This document shows positions 9,740 to 20,870 of a stretch of 64,000 nt of DNA, piece by piece. The first letter of the stretch is position 1; each line of letters begins with the position of its first letter. The notes below the pieces were generated by a model, which saw only the letters and a list, made by a program, of their open reading frames with translations, was not told the origin of the DNA and did not search any database. The DNA is from Amoebophrya sp. A120 (taxonomy: Eukaryota; Sar; Dinophyceae; Syndiniales; Amoebophryaceae). Location of the stretch: the NCBI GenBank assembly GCA_905178155.1, contig CAJINV010000003.1, forward strand, positions 9,307,979 to 9,371,978, written 5' to 3'. The position numbers and the translations under genes were made by a program.

Positions 9740-12700
9740 TCAATTTATTGTTATACCATCAAGTATCTGTTCCTTCAGCGGGAACAGACCACAGTTACGA
9801 AGATGAACCTCGATGTAAAGCGTGAGCTCGGACGCGCAACTGAGGAAGGGAAAATCACCGCCCTGCTTCAGTGTGGCAACCTTCGCGTCCGGGTACCTCG
9901 ACTTCAGCTCCTGCCGCACGTGGGCCGTAGTAATGTGTCACGCTGAAAATATTTTCCGCTCCAGACCCGCAACAAAGCTGATGAATGACAGATATTACAT
10001 AGGCCTCTGAAGGTGGGCGGGAGACCACTCACATTTAGATTAGAATTGCAACCCTGCAAACTCACCCGCAGCCGTACTACAGTTGCCCGATCGCGCATTA
10101 CATACGGTTTCGCGCTGCATTTGCAGTTCACGAATGTCTCTTGCTGCTGCTTCCCGCCGCAGGGCCAATCTATCACGACATACATTCTCAGCATGAAGCT
10201 GCTCGGTGGTACAAAAAGTTTCCTTTCTGTTTCTCCTCTGTAGACTTGTACATCTTAAAAATCTCTTCACATGCCTAATGCTGCTATCCGATATCGTGTG
10301 CTTGAGGCTCAAGTGCGGACCAATACTTTTGCGAATCTTAAAACACACTGGTCGTTCACGTCGATGATGAGTATTCGCGAAGGCTCGAGCAACAAATGCC
10401 CAATGGTAGCCAGTGTGTACGCAAGGGTGATTCTGCTCGCCAGGTCGTACCCGTCGAGAGCCGAGTCGTTGCCACCGAGTCGTTCTTTCACCCATTCGTT
10501 GGCGTGCATTACGCGCGGATCGCCGGTGCTGGGGAAGTTATCCAGAAGCATGGACCTGGTGTAAGTATAATTTTTGCGACGGATCTTTTGCAGTTCTAAA
10601 TCGTTCCCCGTCGCGACGGAGTATATAGCGGCTATCCTCCGCTCGGACACGGCACAAGCAACTCAAGGACCTCTCAGAAGTAGAACCTCAACCTGCTGGC
10701 TTTTTGCATAAGAAGAAGAAAGTGAGTGCTACTATGATGAAATGAAACAGGAGTAGTGCCACTAAAGAAGCTAAAACAATCAAAAAATGCTCAAACCGTA
10801 ACAATGGCGTGGGGGTGACGTGTACAAGGCCGACAAAGCCAGCAGCCGACTCGGCAAAGCTGGCAGTGGATGTGAAGGAATTGCAAAGTACTAAGCCCCC
10901 CACGCGTCTTGGATGCTGGACCGCATATGCCTGCGCCAAAAACCCTCCGAGCGAAACGCAAATATCAAAATAAAAACTCTTCCCCTTCTGTGTTCAACGG
11001 AATATGTTCGACACTCCGGATGAAAAGAAAAACCCTCGCTATTCTGGCATCATCCCCGACGACCGTCCGTTCCCGAACGTGAGGAGTTGCCGCACTGGTA
11101 CAGCTTTGAAAAACTCTGTCAGAGCCCAAAGCGTCAGTTACCGCCACACTGAACGCAGGCGGAAAGCTTTGTGTTTGTAAAAATGCGAGGCTGTAATTAA
11201 AAGTGCGAGTAGAACGAAAGGGCTTTTCTCTGACTCGAATACCAAATGCAAATCATGTTGACAGAAGTTCTCCCTGACTATGGAGTAATTGTTTTCATCT
11301 AAGTATCCAAAAAGGTAGACTTTGTCGGCCTTGATCACGTCGAGAAATCGTTCGAAACCCTCGACCGACATATGCTAGGAAAATCTTGAGTCAACTTCCA
11401 AACTTGCACCTGGGGCTGTTCATCTTCGCAGCATAATACCTCCTAGTAGATACAGGTAAACCTAGACACGCGGTATCCTTGGTGTGGAGGGCGACAGCAT
11501 TCATTCCCGTCGACGAGAAGACGAACTGTGGTCACGCAGGGCAAGCTTGGATCATGAAATGACTCAAAATTCAACACGGATAACACTCCTCCACGCTGTA
11601 GTAGGGTGGATACTGACAGCTGATGCAGCGATACCTGAAACACGGATATGAAGTTTGGCTTTTCATTCAGTTTTCCTTTTCGTTCAGTTTTTCTTTTCGT
11701 CCCCTAAGGCCTGCCATTGAGAATTCCATCACAAAGACAGGAATGGGAGTCAGTGGGTCCATGACGATTATATATATAATTGATGCAGTATGCTTGTGCA
11801 GCAAATGTTCAAGTAGCGAAAAAATGGTGCAGTAGTTACAACAGACGAGTACCCTTTGCAGCTGAGGGCGTCAAGCTGGTAAAAGAAGCACTCCGCGCCG
11901 GTGGTTGTGCCAGGAAGAAAGACGCCAGTATGGCCTGGCTCAAGTGTTCCAATCTCAGCTACTGCACAATTATGCTTGCCGTGATACAATCGACACCTGC
12001 CACACCAAAAGACCACAAAAACGATACGGAAGTAAACAGCCAGCAGACATTGCGCCTTGGAATGTAAAAGGCCCCGAGTCCTGCTAGCGAGAGAAAGGCC
12101 GAGCCTCAAAAAAACTCAGGCACTAGCTATCATGCCATAGCAGAAGCGCGAGCAGGCACAGCGTGTAACGCAACCTCTTGAAAATTCCTCCTGAATAACT
12201 CCGGCAACTTCATGCACAAAAAAATAAAAAACTTACTTCGCCTCTCCCGATCGAAGCAGCTGAAAATTGTAGCAACCCTTTAGTGGGTGCTACCACAAAA
12301 TTTTGGGGCAAAACCCGCCCGAGGATGTCGCGTACTTAAGTCTTTCTACAGTTCCTTGCACTGTGCAAATTTTGGGTCTTTGTCTTTATTTACTGGAGGA
12401 ATAGTTGGTGCGTTCATCTTGTTGCTGTTCACGATACTTGCACAGGAGGAGCGCACGTATCTGCAGCTCTTCCTGTTTCGTAGTAAGCTACAGCGCCTGA
12501 GATAGTAACACCGGAGTCAGTCATAGACCGGATCGGCATCTTCTTGGTCCTCGCCCCCCAGCTGGTAGTATGACCATATTATGACTTAGAAAGGAGCTAG
12601 CATACCATCAATTCTCCTGTCCTGCAAATCTAAACGCGAAGGCAAAAACATCTATCTCGCATGCATTAAACTGCATCGGATGTGCTCCCCCATGATTTGT

Positions 12701-12866
12701 TTTTGGATTTCGCGTCAACGATGATGAAAAATATGCTAGGACGATGTTCTTCGTGAATGATACATATTTCCTCTTGCTTGTAGGGTAGTTGCGCACGCTT
12801 AAGCGCCACCGCCGAGCGAAATAGCCCGAAGTCGTTCCGGATGTCAGACAGGGTCTTCTGCGCCAT
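9740..12866 (-). CDS. SPG21: Maspardin, alpha/beta-hydrolase-fold protein
   Basis: Seven exons align in order with animal maspardin, a non-catalytic or weakly catalytic alpha/beta-hydrolase-fold protein of endosomes and trans-Golgi. Exon 1, 12866-12739: MAQKTLSDIRNDFGLFRSAV, matching the WFRGTVPLKK region. Exon 2, about 11936-11853: GVFLPGTTTGAECFFYQLDA. Exon 3, 11634-11595, only 40 bp: YRCISCQYPPYYS. Exon 4, 11374-11307: HMSVEGFERFLDVIKADKVY then LFG. Exon 5, about 10959-10798: VSLGGFLAQAYAVQHPRRVG, retaining the GxSxG nucleophile elbow. Exon 6, about 10581-10349. Exon 7, about 9945-9740: YPDAKVATLKQGGDFPFLSC, ending at TGA 9742-9740. The ATG at 12866 begins the conserved N-terminus at the usual length. 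Introns 2 and 3 fit GT-AG; intron 4 does not (see findings). Introns 1, 5 and 6 are also hard to fit to canonical sites. Confidence 0.9.
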
Positions 12867-14069
12867 AAGAGAGGTTGCACTTGTTGCAAATCGCCCGATT
12901 GCCCGCAAGCACAACAGCAGAGCGGGCGCGAGAACTCCGAGCGAATATAAGTAGCACCTCCCAGGCCGCCTACGGTAGCCACTAGTCACACGGGACGAGG
13001 AACAGCAAGAGCCTTTCCGTTTTAAGCTTCCCTAAATTCGCATACTTCTTGTATCTCCGCCTTTTGTTGCTGCAACAAAAATGAATCATACAGCAACGAC
13101 TCCGTGTATTTCTATGTCTGTCAAACAAATCTTGGCCGCGGTGACCGCTGCGCTTGCGGAAGTATGAATGTACTGTCGGAGGAGCCTAGTGTAGCAGGAT
13201 ATCCAGCGGGCCCCTATGACGATACCATTAAAGTCTTCTCTGTGCATGGAGTATCATTCTGCACTCGAACTCGAACAAGGTAGTTCGCTTGTAACCACCC
13301 AGAAAATATTTGCAGAATCAGAAGGAAAAGTCATGGTAAAAATCTTAAGTGAAGCCCGAAACTATTCTACAGCTGCACAACTTGTTATTCCAAAATACCA
13401 GTCCGAAAAAGGCCGCTGTCTGATAGTTTTGTGTTTTGCTTTCTTGCACCAGCATAATCCCCCGTACAAAGTCCAAATATACCTCAGCGCAGCATACAAG
13501 ACTTGGCCACCGGTCGAGTTGATAGACAGTGAAGCCATAGGATTCGAGGCGATTTTCGAACCTGTCGCAAGGTAGAATCCCGATGAATGACCGAAATTAA
13601 ATGAACAATTTCGGTGTTGATCTCAACCACGATCCTTCTCTTCTTCATCCACCTGATCTAGGTAGTCAACATATTTTCAGAACATCATTTGACGCCAGTT
13701 TCAAACGCATCTTACGCCTTACGCGACTTGGTGCGTGTAAATCTTTATGCTACTTGGCTGTTTTAGATTGTCGAAGTTTGCCCGGCCGCCATGCAGCCCA
13801 GGCTCCGATGCAGCGCAACACTCGTGCAGCACGGTAAAGATGATCACAATCGTGCGTAGTAAGTATCAACGAACTCCTCTGAGATCTTTCTGTGTCTTTT
13901 CTTGCTTGAGTGACGTGCTCCCGGGCAGCAATCTGCTGGGTGGAGACTTTTCCAAACTTGCCCGTGTGTCGTGCTTGCGGGCAGTCGGAACGGGATCTTT
14001 CCCGACTTGCCCTCTCTGTAGACAGGAGAAGTCTCTGCCTCGCTAGTACTGCTCCCAGGAAGACCACCG
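12867..14069. other. Uncertain region between maspardin and the zinc-finger gene
   Basis: The minus strand holds two coding-like fragments that I cannot place. About 14060-13844 is a basic frame ending SSKKRHRKISEEF. About 13553-13508 follows a CAG acceptor and reads FENRLESYGFTVYQLDRWP. They may be the 3' exons of the zinc-finger gene upstream. A plus-strand frame at 13216-13575 is open for 119 codons but matches nothing I recognise and opposes these fragments. Confidence 0.35.
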
Positions 14070-14099
14070 TCAGCCAATAGCCTCAGAAGGACATGCTTC

Positions 14100-15125
14100 A
14101 CTATGCTCTTCTTTTTGCAGCACTGCCACGAGCTCCGGGTCAAGAGCGCGGCGCCGAGGCCGCTCGTCGGGCTGCACAACTTCGTTTTTTGTTGCACTTT
14201 CCGGATCCGATTCCAGGAACTCCTCTCCCGCAAAAAGCAAAGGGTCAGTCGCGTCTCCGCCGGCTGGAATCAGGTACTCATCGTTGTTCCAGAACGGATT
14301 TTCTGGACCAAAGTGCTGCGGTTCACGGATCAGCTCCCTAGCCTGTTCGGCACCGAGTCTTCGCAGGTATCCCACCAGCCGGAAATGCGAATACCTGCAA
14401 GTGCAAGTGTAATCAATATAAGAAATAATCTGTAAAAAAATCAATCAAGGATCGACGCAGAAGAGTAAGCACAAGCAGCGAACTTGCTGCGATACACCTG
14501 CAACAACCGCGCGGCTACCCCGTCTCCTTCGAACGCAGCCGCGCCTCTCATCAGAGCGCGGCGTGGCGTTGACGTTGACGAATGCTTTGAGTTATTGCTC
14601 TCGATACGCATTTTTCCGAGGTTTCAACAAGTAAGATTTCGAATCCACTTCTTCAGGCTTCAGCAGATAGGAGCACATGCAGGCAAGTGTACAACATGGC
14701 TGATCTAGAACACGTAAACTTAGCAAATAAGTACATCGTCCAGCTCTCTTCTCCGTGCGCTTCACGAACGGCGGCGAAGGAGAATCCGTGCGCCTTCTGC
14801 ATGTGCGCCACGCACAGTGGTGCGTTGTCAAACCAAGCGTCGGAGAAGAGATCCTTGCAGGGGCCGCTGCCCTCGCCGCAATCTGCTTCGCTCGCGCCGC
14901 TGCTGTCGGAGACCTCCTCCACAAAATTTTCTAGGTCGTCGAACTCAGGATGATGAGAGCAGACTTCTGATGGCGTCGAAGCATCGTCGTCTTCGTGCTC
15001 CTTGCTCTCGGACGGGCGCGGGCCCCGTGCGGACAGACCAAAGCCTTTGCCACCTCCCATTCCTTCGTCGATTTCTTTTCTTTCTTCTAAAAGCGAGCTC
15101 AAATGATCTTTGCTAAGGCCGCATA
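14100..15125 (-). CDS. PRMT3/ZNF277-type zinc-finger protein (partial model)
   Basis: Exon 1 (about 15125-14735) has an acidic region and then the zinc-finger signature of PRMT3 and ZNF277 N-termini: FSDAWFDNAPLCVAHMQKAH, then GFSF. It breaks in the Tyr that starts the family's FYG-KLINYIR segment. Exon 2 (14394 to about 14100) continues exactly in phase (YSHFRLVGYLRRLG) and contains the characteristic W-DDEYL-P-DPLL motif as FWNNDEYLIPAGG then DPLLF. The joining intron is GT-AG (AT|GTACTT ... TTGCAG|G). The first cysteine pair of the finger is degenerate. In PRMT3 a methyltransferase core would follow, but only 1.2 kb separates this exon from maspardin and no DVGCGTG-like motif is visible, so the gene may carry the finger alone. 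An ATG is available at 15060, but the frame is open further upstream; the true start is unknown. Confidence 0.6.
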
Positions 15126-15128
15126 GGT

Positions 15129-15927
15129 AAAAAGGCTCTTGCTTCTAAACTCGACACGATGTCCACCGCATTCATAACATTATCGGCATTACCTCCATTT
15201 AGAGTGAGTACGTAAGTGCGTCAAACTTGGCATAGACGGCACTAGCCTCGTACTAACAAAATGGTCACTGGTTAGATGAAAAGTAGAACACAGAGAGATT
15301 GAGACGTAGGGATCAAAACAAAGATTGCATTACTGAAAAAATGCGCAAGCTAAGTACCGTTCTCGGCATTAGATTGCCTGGGGAAAAAACAGGAGACCTT
15401 GGTATCACTGCCTTGAGCGACTTCGAAACTTTTAAAGCCTCATATTCGAATGAATGGCAACAATGATTTGCGAACTTTCACTGGATCGCAGAATTTTTTT
15501 TTCATTCTTGATCTAAAAATTTTCCGCTTCTTCAAAAAAGATCATGAGTTTTCTCAGAAATCTCTCCACTTCCAGCGAAGAGTCGTCGTTTTGGGCATTA
15601 AGAATTTCTGATCATCTTCCCTTGTGACTCGCAGAGCTGCAAAGACGACGAAAGCAGGACGGTGAGACCACAGTACTTATTTGATCAGTGCGCGAGTTGA
15701 CAACACGCAGTTGCATTTGACAAATGGCAATGAAATCGAAAAAATCGGCGCTCCTGATGAAAGAGACCCCTTCACCACCATCTGGGCCGACCGATACCGA
15801 AACCGAAACGCCAGGCACTACATACATTTAGAATCACATCGTTGCAAGAAGTGCGACTTTTGCTTTCGAGCGCGGCCGCCACCTCTCTACTAGCTACTTC
15901 GTGCGGATGAATATCATTTGATTAGCG
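15129..15927. other. Intergenic, no feature seen
   Basis: Between the GCP2 stop and the zinc-finger gene. The sequence is AT-richer than the flanking exons and has only short frames. No repeat or RNA gene was recognised. Confidence 0.6.
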
Positions 15928-18900
15928 CTATCTGAATTGGTTATTGAAATTCAGCCTGCAGACCAGGTAGGTATACTCCGCACAAGAGTTCTTGGGTTGT
16001 TGCAGAAGATCAAGGAGATGCTGCATCGTTTCCGAAACCTCTTCATCTAGCGCCTCCATATCCCGCCACAGCATTTCCTCGGCACTTTCGTCAAAAAAAT
16101 ATCGCGCCACGTCTTCCTGCAGGCGCTCAAAAGTAGACACCAAGAGGAGGAACTTCGTGAGGCAGTCCAAGATCGGGGCTGCGGAGTCGACCAGAAAAGT
16201 GAACTCTTGCAAGTGGTGCAGGTATTTTCCGTGTTCGCGCAGAACTTCGTCTAAATCACGGGCGTTTTGAAAGCCCTGCTCCAACCGGGCATGGGCGGTC
16301 TCCAGTACCTCGTACATCACGTAGCTCTGCACATTTTCCATTACGTGACTGAGCACCATCCGGATGGAGTCCATCTGCCTCGCAAGCGCGTCCTCGTCGC
16401 ATTTGTGCCTGAGCGAAGGTTTTTCGTTTGTCTCTCTCTAGGTGGTAAAAGTAGCGCACGTTGCTAGTGTTAATTTCTACAGAACGAGCACAGCGCATCC
16501 ACTTACGACTATATCCAGAAACCTGTGTTGAACTACTGTAGTTCCGTAGCGATACTGCTTTGATATATGATTTTTATCATACTGCTCCAGTACCGAATTA
16601 GTATCTGGCGTCTCCAAGATTCTTTCAGCGAGAAGTTCGCCCGGCGCAGCTTCCAGAGAAAGGTGGAGACCTTGCGGAGTGTGAGCATGACGGTATCCCG
16701 CGAGAAGACAACGTGCAGCGGACTGGTTATGGCGTAGTCGAGGGAGAAGATGTCCCACCCGATCTCGCCGCCGTTTGCCGGCGTGAGCGAGACGTCGAGC
16801 CGGTCCAGAAATTCGGGGTCGTGAAACTGTGCATTGCTCTGCCGTATGGCCTGATCCACGATAGCGCGCACGTTGTGGCGAAAGACGTCCTTCTTGGCGT
16901 CCTTTCGGAGCACCCCGTCCGCCAGCTCCAGCAGACACTCGATGAAATCCCCCTGGGCGAGCAACAGGTAGCGCTTCATGGCCACGCAGTGACTCAGCAG
17001 GTTGTACTTGTCGAGCAACAGCTCTACCAGCCGTTTGTTTGTGTGCAACGACTGCTGCCGAACGAAGTCGCTGTCCGTTACGACGGGAGCGCCCGCAAGC
17101 AGTCCCACCCAATCAGATTCCTCGCAACACAGCCGCATAAAGTTCACGGATTTACCTGAAGTAGTGCGCAGAATAATGATCATGATAACCCTACTAGCAA
17201 GGAACCACCACGTCTGATGAACTTAAGTATCTTTTCAACTTTAGATAGAGGGGTTGCTGGAGCAGCTAGGTTACAACGCGGCACTACTTCTTAAAAATCA
17301 AAGCAGTGGACTGCGTTGTATGTCAAGGTGGATATTAATAGATACAAAGAATGAATCTACCTGCGCGAAGAATCATTTTCGCTTCTTCGAGATCCACAAA
17401 AGACGGGATCATTTCCAGATTGAGGAAATACATGCTGTGCCACAGGTCTTGAATTTTCGCGGTCGCATCCGCAAAAACGAAAAACTCTCCGAGCTGGTCC
17501 CGCAACTGCCCCTCGGTCATCCATGCTCCGCACATGAACAGAAACAAAAACAGCGCAAGGGGCGATCGCGTGGCACATCATACGTACATCGAAATAACAA
17601 CTTTTCAACTTGTATGCGCTTCGCGGTGGATTGTCACAGGACAGTAAAGAAATTTATCCCCGCCCATGCTGGATTGTGATTGCAAAGTTTTCTTGATTTG
17701 ACACTGCTCTCGTCCATGATGATGCAGAATTTCCTTTACTTGACTCTAGATTGGGAAGAGACATGGCCAAGAAGAAAAGCCACGACGCGGTCTCTCACGA
17801 CGCTTTTCAGCGGGATAAGGATCATCTCGTGCAATGGCGCGGCGCTGGCCTGCAGAACTGCTTCGACGATGGGAGCAGTGTGCGGGTCCCCCGTCTTACG
17901 ACACATGTGCAGCGCACTGAGCAGCGGCCCGCCCTTACCGTGCGCGGCCGCAACGCGGCACAAGCGGGACAGCAAAGCCATCTTCTTCCGCGGTTGGCGG
18001 AACCAGATCGCGAGACGTCGCAAACTGAGGTCTCCGCTGTCAATCTGCGTCTCAAAGATCGCGATCCATTTGAAGTAGTCCAGCAAAAGATTTCGGACGC
18101 ATTGCCGAAAGGCCTGGAAGATCACGCTTTCGTTCGGGAGCTCCAGCACCTGGTCCACCCGGCGGTAGTCGGTGCCCACCGCAAGCAATTCGGCGACGAG
18201 ACCCTGCGCTCCTTTGGCAATGGACACCGTTTCTTTCAGGCGGAAGGCCGCCGGCGCACCGCCGTCCCACACCACCGTGGCCGATTCAATCCCCTGCAAG
18301 GCGTACAGGCAGTCTCGGATGATCTCGGCCTCCGAAGGCCCGCAGTACACCATATCACGGAGAACGGGATTCGGTACTAGAGGCGTCCCCACGAAAGCGC
18401 TGCTATACGGACCCAGCTCGTATCCGAGTGGTCCACCTCCTTGCGGCAAGACACCGCGCAACGTAGCGGAAGTGCGGTTGGATGTTGCTGCGGACGCAAC
18501 CAAGGAGATCGGCTCCGGAAATGCTGCCGCTCTCACGACCCCACCGCTTGCCACATCCTGGGCGAGTGGCTTCGGCGAGCCCGGATCTGGAGGCTCAAGT
18601 TTCTGCCGAGCCAGCAGCAACAGCACTTCTGCCAGCAATAGATTTTGCTTCCCGGTACTGCCCAGAAGCCCGCGGCGCCGGAGTGCCTGGAACCGCACAG
18701 TTCCCGAAGAATCGGCTTGCAGCAAGAGCTCGCTGATTGCGTCGCACAGCTCTCGCTCGGTGCCCCGCCCCGTGAGGCTCTTTAAGCTCAGCAGCCGATA
18801 AATCAGTTTCAGATGCCCCGGTGTACTGCGCCCGGCGAGCTTAGCGCACAGTCTCTCCAACAGGGAGCGCACTACCGGCTCCGAGGAGCTTGTGGCTTTC

Positions 18901-18935
18901 ACGTTGTAACCACGCATCTGATCTGGAGGCAGCAT
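15928..18935 (-). CDS. TUBGCP2: Gamma-tubulin complex component 2 (GCP2, Spc97 family)
   Basis: Core subunit of the gamma-tubulin small complex, which nucleates microtubules at centrosomes or spindle poles. Exon 1 runs from the first ATG in frame (18935) to about 17810 and carries the N-terminal GRIP1 region: PNPVLRDMVYCGPSEAEIIR, DCLYALQGI and PLHEMI. Exon 2 (about 17529-17361): WMTEGQLRDQLGEFFVFADA then IPSF. Exon 3 (17155 to about 16605): QSLHTNKRLVELLLDKYNLL, SHCVAMKRYLLLAQGDFIEC and GWDIFSLDYAITSPL. Exon 4 (16408-15928): SHVMENVQSYVMYEVLE, ending VCRLNFNNQFR-TAG, which matches the end of GCP2. Intron 2 is GT-AG (GCAG|GTAGAT ... TTCAG|GT). Introns 1 and 3 resist canonical placement. The N-terminus is shorter than in animals, and an upstream coding exon is possible. 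Confidence 0.9.
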
Positions 18936-19537
18936 ATTCACACCCACGTGGATTTCTCCGTATCAAAAGCCGACACAGGGCGCCATTCGCTGTTGAAGAT
19001 GCTGTAAGAAATTCTATCGCTTCTTCTATGTTGACACGATTACGATATTGCTGGTTTTATAATTTCATACTTTATCGCCTCCCTTATGTTATCGAACTGA
19101 TGCAAAGTTCATTTCACTATCATTACGCCTCAACTTCAAAGCAATAAGATACTCAATTCACAGAATGAAAGCGTTTGCGATTTGTGGAGACGAGCTCAGA
19201 AGGCTCACGTAACGACGAGCTCAGAAGGCTCCGGTGAGATCGCTGTGAAAACTTGGATCTTGATCATTATCTGCGCTGGATGACAAAAAAACCTGCCAGC
19301 TGAAAGCTCTGACATAGACGTTCGTATTAACTTGAACTTCACTACAGACGACGCATTAAACTATGCGGGAACATCAAAAGCAAACCTGCCAAAGACTGGA
19401 AAGACAGTGACTGTGCCCCAGCGTGCTTCCCATCGCCTTGAACTATTTTTTCACCTCGAAAGAAGGTACGGCACACTTTGCAAAATACTAGCGATTAATA
19501 CTTGCGAGGGTGCAAATTCGCAGAAAGCGTTAGAGCG
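18936..19537. other. Intergenic with an 18-bp direct repeat
   Basis: A 0.6-kb gap between two minus-strand genes. GACGAGCTCAGAAGGCTC occurs exactly twice, at 19189-19206 and 19214-19231. No reading frame is convincing. Confidence 0.6.
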
Positions 19538-20734
19538 CTAGTCTTGCTCCTCTGAGTCGTCGCGAAAAAGCCAACCCCTGTGGACTGCGTAGCCGACCGC
19601 TAGTGACACCCCGAGCAGCAGCAACGGGTTTCCTTCGACCCGTTCGCTGCCGCGGCTCACGATCCTGTGTGCCCCCGGGACCGCCCGCGCGTGCTGCGGA
19701 GTCGCACCCCGACGGGCAGCCCCGCCCTCGCGCGGCAGGTCTTCGTATGCGCTCTGCTCCTCGTGCTCCCTCAGCCCTTCGGCTCCGGCTGATGGCTCTA
19801 CTTCTCTCTGGCGTTTTCCTGAACCGGGGGGGTATGTGACCCCACGACCAGCATCCGCCGACTCGGGAGACGCCCGTGGCTTCTCCGGATGAGTCATGCC
19901 GCGCGTCTCGTGCATCCTATCCGGCGCACGATCAGCAAAGAGGTCGTCATGATCATCGGAGGTAGGCGTATAACCTTCCGTCGAAGATATAGAATTTCCA
20001 GTGACCGCCGAAGCAGGTACGCCGTGCGCACTCGACTGTTGTTCTCCCTGATGCTCATTGCTGTCCGCTGCATGAGGGCGAGCTTCCGCAGTCCTTTCTG
20101 CGATTGTGCCGCCCAGTCGGGGCAGCGCCTTCCCGTGGGCTTTGCTGGAACTAGAGCCGCCTGGATTCACCTGCCACTTCCCGAATGACGCTGCACGATT
20201 GCTAGCAGCATAATCGTGCCGAGACGGCCCGCCGCGATCCCGTCGCAGTGCGTCGGTGAGGTGTAGCTGCTCATGCGCGACATCGTGCGCCGAGGTGGGT
20301 CGTCTTGCTCCAACGCGTGCTGGCTTGATCGCCGACATGACACGCGCGACATTTTCGTTGTGGTCGTCCACAAAGTTTCGCGTTGGCTTGCCCATGTTCT
20401 CGAGCGCCCGCGGGCCGGGCGCAGGGTCGCCTAGACGCATCACTCGTTGAAGAATGTCCGCGGACGCGAGTAGCAGCCCGACGCAGAAAAACGAGATGTA
20501 CACTGTAGGAAGGCGCTGCCACGAACCTCGGAGTCCGCGTCCTGCCGTCGGTAGTTTCGCTGCCGCAGCAGGGCGCGACAAAACGCTCACGGGCCTCCAG
20601 AGCATCTCGGGGGCTAGCCGGAGCATGAGCATAAAGAACATAATCCAAAGCTCCTGCATCCAGGAAAAAATTTCGAGTGCGTGCAATGCGGTACAACAAC
20701 AAATACAGAGTAGCGAAATGCGGATCGACGCCAT
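19538..20734 (-). CDS. Membrane protein with long polar region and C-terminal membrane segment
   Basis: A single 398-codon frame from a true ATG (20734) to the stop at 19538. The N-terminus is signal-peptide-like (ISLLCICCCTALHALEIF), followed by two more hydrophobic stretches (LWIMFFMLMLRLAPEML and VYISFFCVGLLLASADIL). The middle is long, Ser/Glu/Arg/His-rich and low in order. A last membrane segment (PLLLLGVSLAVGYAVHRGWL) ends in a short acidic tail, DDSEEQD. I do not recognise the family. The N-terminal signal argues for a separate gene. It could instead be the last exon of the gene ending near 20871, since a GT donor (GTACTACTT) lies just before that gene's stop. Confidence 0.55.
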   Translation of the reverse strand: MASIRISLLCICCCTALHALEIFSWMQELWIMFFMLMLRLAPEMLWRPVSVLSRPAAAAKLPTAGRGLRGSWQRLPTVYISFFCVGLLLASADILQRVMRLGDPAPGPRALENMGKPTRNFVDDHNENVARVMSAIKPARVGARRPTSAHDVAHEQLHLTDALRRDRGGPSRHDYAASNRAASFGKWQVNPGGSSSSKAHGKALPRLGGTIAERTAEARPHAADSNEHQGEQQSSAHGVPASAVTGNSISSTEGYTPTSDDHDDLFADRAPDRMHETRGMTHPEKPRASPESADAGRGVTYPPGSGKRQREVEPSAGAEGLREHEEQSAYEDLPREGGAARRGATPQHARAVPGAHRIVSRGSERVEGNPLLLLGVSLAVGYAVHRGWLFRDDSEEQD

Positions 20735-20870
20735 GCCGCCCGCGTAAAGGAATAGGGTACCTTTTGTATAGAGTAAATCATTGCAAAATCCATTTACAGG
20801 ATTTCAACATTAACACGCCGGACATTTTCACCCAACCACGAAGCACCGCACACGCCCGTACCTGCACGTA

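Noticed and set aside
11307-11634. Maspardin intron 3 as non-canonical
   Set aside because: A GT-AG solution (AGC|GTGGAG ... CCTAG|CAT) gives YYSHMSVEGF, which aligns well with the family, so the intron is canonical.
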